DNA from: Chondrosia reniformis | Taxonomy: Eukaryota > Porifera > Demospongiae > Chondrillida > Chondrillidae | NCBI GenBank assembly: GCA_947172415.1 | Contig: OX359191.1 | Location: 806,001-870,000, forward strand | Direction of reading: 5' to 3' | Length of the DNA: 64,000 nucleotides | In this document: one piece after another, positions 61,084 to 64,000 of the stretch | Layout of the letters: the number at the start of each line of letters is the position of its first letter | How positions within the stretch are numbered: the stretch's first letter is position 1 | Notes under the pieces: generated by a model | What the model saw: only the letters and a program-made list of their open reading frames with translations | The model's database searches: none | What the model was told of the DNA's origin: nothing | Program-made: the position numbers and the translations under genes

Positions 61084-62799
61084 ATGGCCGTAGACCTAGG
61101 ACTAGAACGGAACTTGGACATTGAGTACATGAACTACCGAGAAAGGTTAGTTTCTGTTATTAGCTAGTGAGGAAAAAGTGTTAGCGTAGACAGAAAGTGA
61201 GTTTACAAGTCAGAAATAGCGATATGGTAAATGGGGTAATGTCTCAGAGACATTATTAATTTAACAGTGACTTCTCTTCTCTACAGGGATCACGCCGCCC
61301 AGCGGCCCAAGCTTATTATAGCGAGCACATCAACAGAATCAAAGTGGTTGAATTTACCTGAAGACATTCTCAGATATGACGATTACTCTGGAATGTACTA
61401 CCGTGACTTTGAGGCTGCATTGAAGGAACCAGACCAGCGATATTGCGACCTCAATACCCTTTGTTCAGGTGCTGAGGTCCCTTTGACAGGTAAAGATGAT
61501 GAAGATGCGTCTCGTTTCATTGAACTCTGCACTGGTTCACGTGAATGCACTCCTCATTCTGGCGAAAGTGTTGAAGAGTGGGAGGATTTGCCAGATTCAC
61601 TTTGCCCGACAAATGAAAGACCTGATGTATGGATCTCAGAAGGAAGCAATGTTGTCATACTCGTTGCTGAAGTCCACTCAGGAGAAGGACCTGAAGGATA
61701 TAAAATTATATTAAATAAAGAGGTCATTGGGCTTATGACACAGCTGCGTATGCTGCGATACCAGTATGACATTAACCAAGTGGTTGGGTTTGTACTTCCT
61801 AATAGTAGTGAGCCCTTTTTTGTCACAAAGGTGACAGTGCGGTTTGAGGCACTCTCCTTTCACTATACATTTGAAAGGGTACCATCTTTGGAAGATGTGC
61901 AAGCAAGTATTAGGGCTGGGTATCAAGCCAACAAGGATGCTATTGGTCAACTTCAACCCTCTCTCAATTCTGGTGATATTCTTGCATATCCCATCAAACT
62001 AACAGGTCCAGAGTGTAATGATCTTAGGAGAGAATTTAACCTTCAGGGAAGAGTCGAAATGGAACAACTTCAATCCTGGAACTCCTTCATCTTGCAAGCT
62101 AATGGAAAAGTCTACAAATTTAGCCTTAATCCTGCCCTTTATTACAGAATTGGTAATATTACCGCTACTATAAAGACAGCAGCACAATATCAGGAACAAA
62201 GAGATCGTCTGCTATTCCATGAACAGGAACTTCCTGTTTTCAACCTCTGTATTCCATTCCTTCAATTTCCTGCAGCAATTCCACCACTCAGTGCTAGTGA
62301 GGCCCGAGAGTGTCTTGTACCCTTGTTGAAGAGTACCAAAGAGGCAATTGATCAGCTTCATAGCTTTGATTTTGCACACTTGGATATTCGTTTGCCAAAC
62401 ATTTGTTTCAGGAAGAATGAGGGAGAAAACGTATGTGCAGTATTGATTGACTTTGAACGCGTTAAAGAAAATATAAGGTCACAGAGAATTCCAAGATACG
62501 ATAGCTGTTTGTACCGTCGTTTGTATCCACAGGAGGGTCTTTTGACTCTTAAACAGTGTGACTTTATGCAGCTAGGCTGGATGGCAGTGTGGATACTCCA
62601 TTTCGACAATGCGCTTGCTGGCTATGATCCACACAAACTGGATACTGCATGGAGGCAAGATCATATTCCATCGAGCACCAGAGAAGACCCATTTATAAAC
62701 CAGCTAGTGCGACGTGGAGAATTCTCGGACATTGACAGCAGCACAGTATTTGGAGAAGCCAACCAACTTTCCCTTGAAACAGTACTCCATATACAATAG
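61084..62799 (+). CDS. K14: kinase-like fusion protein (524 aa)
   Basis: Exon 1 is 61084-61145 and exon 2 is 61287-62799. It combines the NPALYYRIGNITATIK N-lobe (K1/K6 type) with the K10-type segment (VKENIRSQRIP) and the short DIDSSTVFGE tail, a clear mosaic. CLYRRLYPQEG and WRQDHIPSS are private variants. All motifs are intact. Confidence 0.85.
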
Positions 62800-62960
62800 G
62801 CAGGCAGTCAGTTTGAACTTTACAAATAGATGACTTGATTAAGCTCACGTAAACTCTCTACTGTAATAATAAACTGTTTACAATTGGTTCAAAATTGAAA
62901 CACAAACATCTTTATATAAAGTAATTTCAAAAATAAATCATGTAAATTTGAGTTTTGAAG

Positions 62961-63396
62961 CTATATGACTACACTGTTTAGTTTCCATAACAACAACAGA
63001 TTGCAGTTGAGATATATATTCTTCTGTAACCTGTAGATCGTGCTCCATCTAGTTATAGACAATGAATCAGTAACACCAGTACATGTACTAGTTTCAACTT
63101 CACATACGTACCTCAGCAAGGTCTTCTGGTGGTGGAATAAGACCCTTCTCTTCTTTAATCCTTTCAAGCAAAGTCCTAAAGAAAGGAAGCATCTTCAACA
63201 AACATACAAACTTTCTAGTCCTATACACACACAATGATGTACTAGCACTGTAACCTATATTGGTATTGCATAGTGGGTGTATAATAGTCAAGCATCACAG
63301 GTACTGAATACTCAATCACTACAGTACTCACTTTTGTTTAATTTTAGCTTCATAATATTGTTTCAAATAAATCTCGAGTCTGCAAAACCTTATCCA
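62961..63396 (-). pseudogene. SFI1-like last exons (short unit after K14)
   Basis: Exon q is 62961-63023, p is 63112-63247, and o is reduced to a few dozen bases from 63332. A larger deletion than in sister units joins TTATCCA to GTTAAGTTAAGG. Confidence 0.5.
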
Positions 63397-63775
63397 GTTA
63401 AGTTAAGGACCTCAATCTAGTTTGTACATGTTTGACTTTGCTTCTTTTACGACCAGACAAACCAACTCTAAATTCTAGTCCACGGTGTCCGGTCAAGACT
63501 GTTGTAATCTATACATTCAAAGATCCAGTCTGCAAAAGTACCATTTAAAACCATACACCATTAGAGGGAGACATTGCGAGACATGAGTACTGTCTATAGT
63601 CACTTTTCCCACACAACATAAACATCATCCATTTTTCGGTTGATTGCATAATAAGCGATTATATGGAAGGCGAATGAATCCGATTGTTCCAACACCCGCG
63701 TGCACGACTCCGAGACAATGCAGTCGTTCCTCTCTTGAACATTTAGTCTTCGGAGCTATCTTCAGTTGATTTACC
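63397..63775. promoter_or_regulatory. Short-type 5' flank of K15
   Basis: Same block as ahead of K14, shortened at its left end. Confidence 0.45.
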
Positions 63776-64000
63776 ATGGCCGTAGACCTAGGACTAGAAC
63801 GAAACTTGGACATTGAGTACATGAACTACCGAGAAAGGTTAGTTTCTGTTATTAGCGAAAAGATGTTAGCGTAGACAGAAAAGTGAGTTTACAAGTCAGA
63901 AATAGCGATAAGGTAAATGGGGTAATGTCCTAAGAGACATTATTAATTTAACAGTGACTTCTCTTCTCTACAGGGATCACGCCGCCCAGCGTCCCAAGCT
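63776..64000 (+). CDS. K15: kinase-like fusion, 5' end only (cut by the window)
   Basis: Exon 1 is 63776-63837 (one silent change, CGA for CGG). The intron is 63838-63973 and exon 2 starts at 63974 and runs off the end. The intronic inverted repeat is broken here (AATGTCCTAAGAGACATT). It shows that the array continues to the right. Confidence 0.8.

Overview
The window looks like metazoan nuclear DNA. It is AT-rich, has short GT-AG introns with phase-consistent exons, carries animal gene families (a dispanin/IFITM-like gene, SFI1-type repeat exons), Harbinger and Tigger transposon relics, and many minisatellites. The style (tiny introns, dense tandem paralogues) fits a demosponge such as Amphimedon queenslandica. 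That assignment is inference; no species marker is visible.

The dominant feature is a tandem array, all on the + strand, of 15 copies or part-copies (called K1-K15 here) of one two-exon gene of about 510-525 codons. A very short first exon holds the real ATG and is joined by a 117-149 nt intron to one long exon. The protein has an N-terminal segment resembling a degenerate PD-(D/E)XK nuclease core (an E-V-H triad in place of E-x-K, followed by a QxxxxY helix). A divergent protein-kinase-like domain follows, with a TIK lysine, HLDIRLPN catalytic loop, LIDFE metal site and a D-x4-G alpha-F motif. Ten copies are open end to end (K1, K2, K6, K7, K8, K9, K10, K12, K13, K14). K3 and K5 have in-frame stops, K11 has a 1-nt deletion, K4 is a C-terminal fragment and K15 runs off the window. 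The architecture recalls nuclease-like plus kinase effectors of the Crinkler type, but the role here is unknown.

Layout: 1-2.3 kb holds a dispanin-like gene, two tandem repeats and a decayed duplicate CD225 exon. From 2.3 kb on, kinase units alternate with minus-strand debris. Every inter-kinase spacer carries the last exons of an SFI1-like gene, convergent with the kinase upstream of it. Two spacers (12.4-19.5 kb and 27.9-34.5 kb) hold long multi-exon SFI1-like copies. Five spacers (before K3, K9, K10, K11, K13) also hold a Harbinger transposase relic divergent from the next kinase; the rest use a shorter 5' flank. A Tigger/pogo relic (12,764-13,100) and a 682-bp inverted-repeat element (46,937-47,618) sit inside SFI1-like sequence.

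The paralogues are mosaic: alternative blocks in the kinase N-lobe, activation segment and C-tail occur in different combinations, and some flanks are nearly identical over more than 1.5 kb. This indicates continuing unequal exchange or gene conversion. No intact SFI1-like or Harbinger gene is present, so the kinase family appears to be what selection has kept, with the rest carried along.
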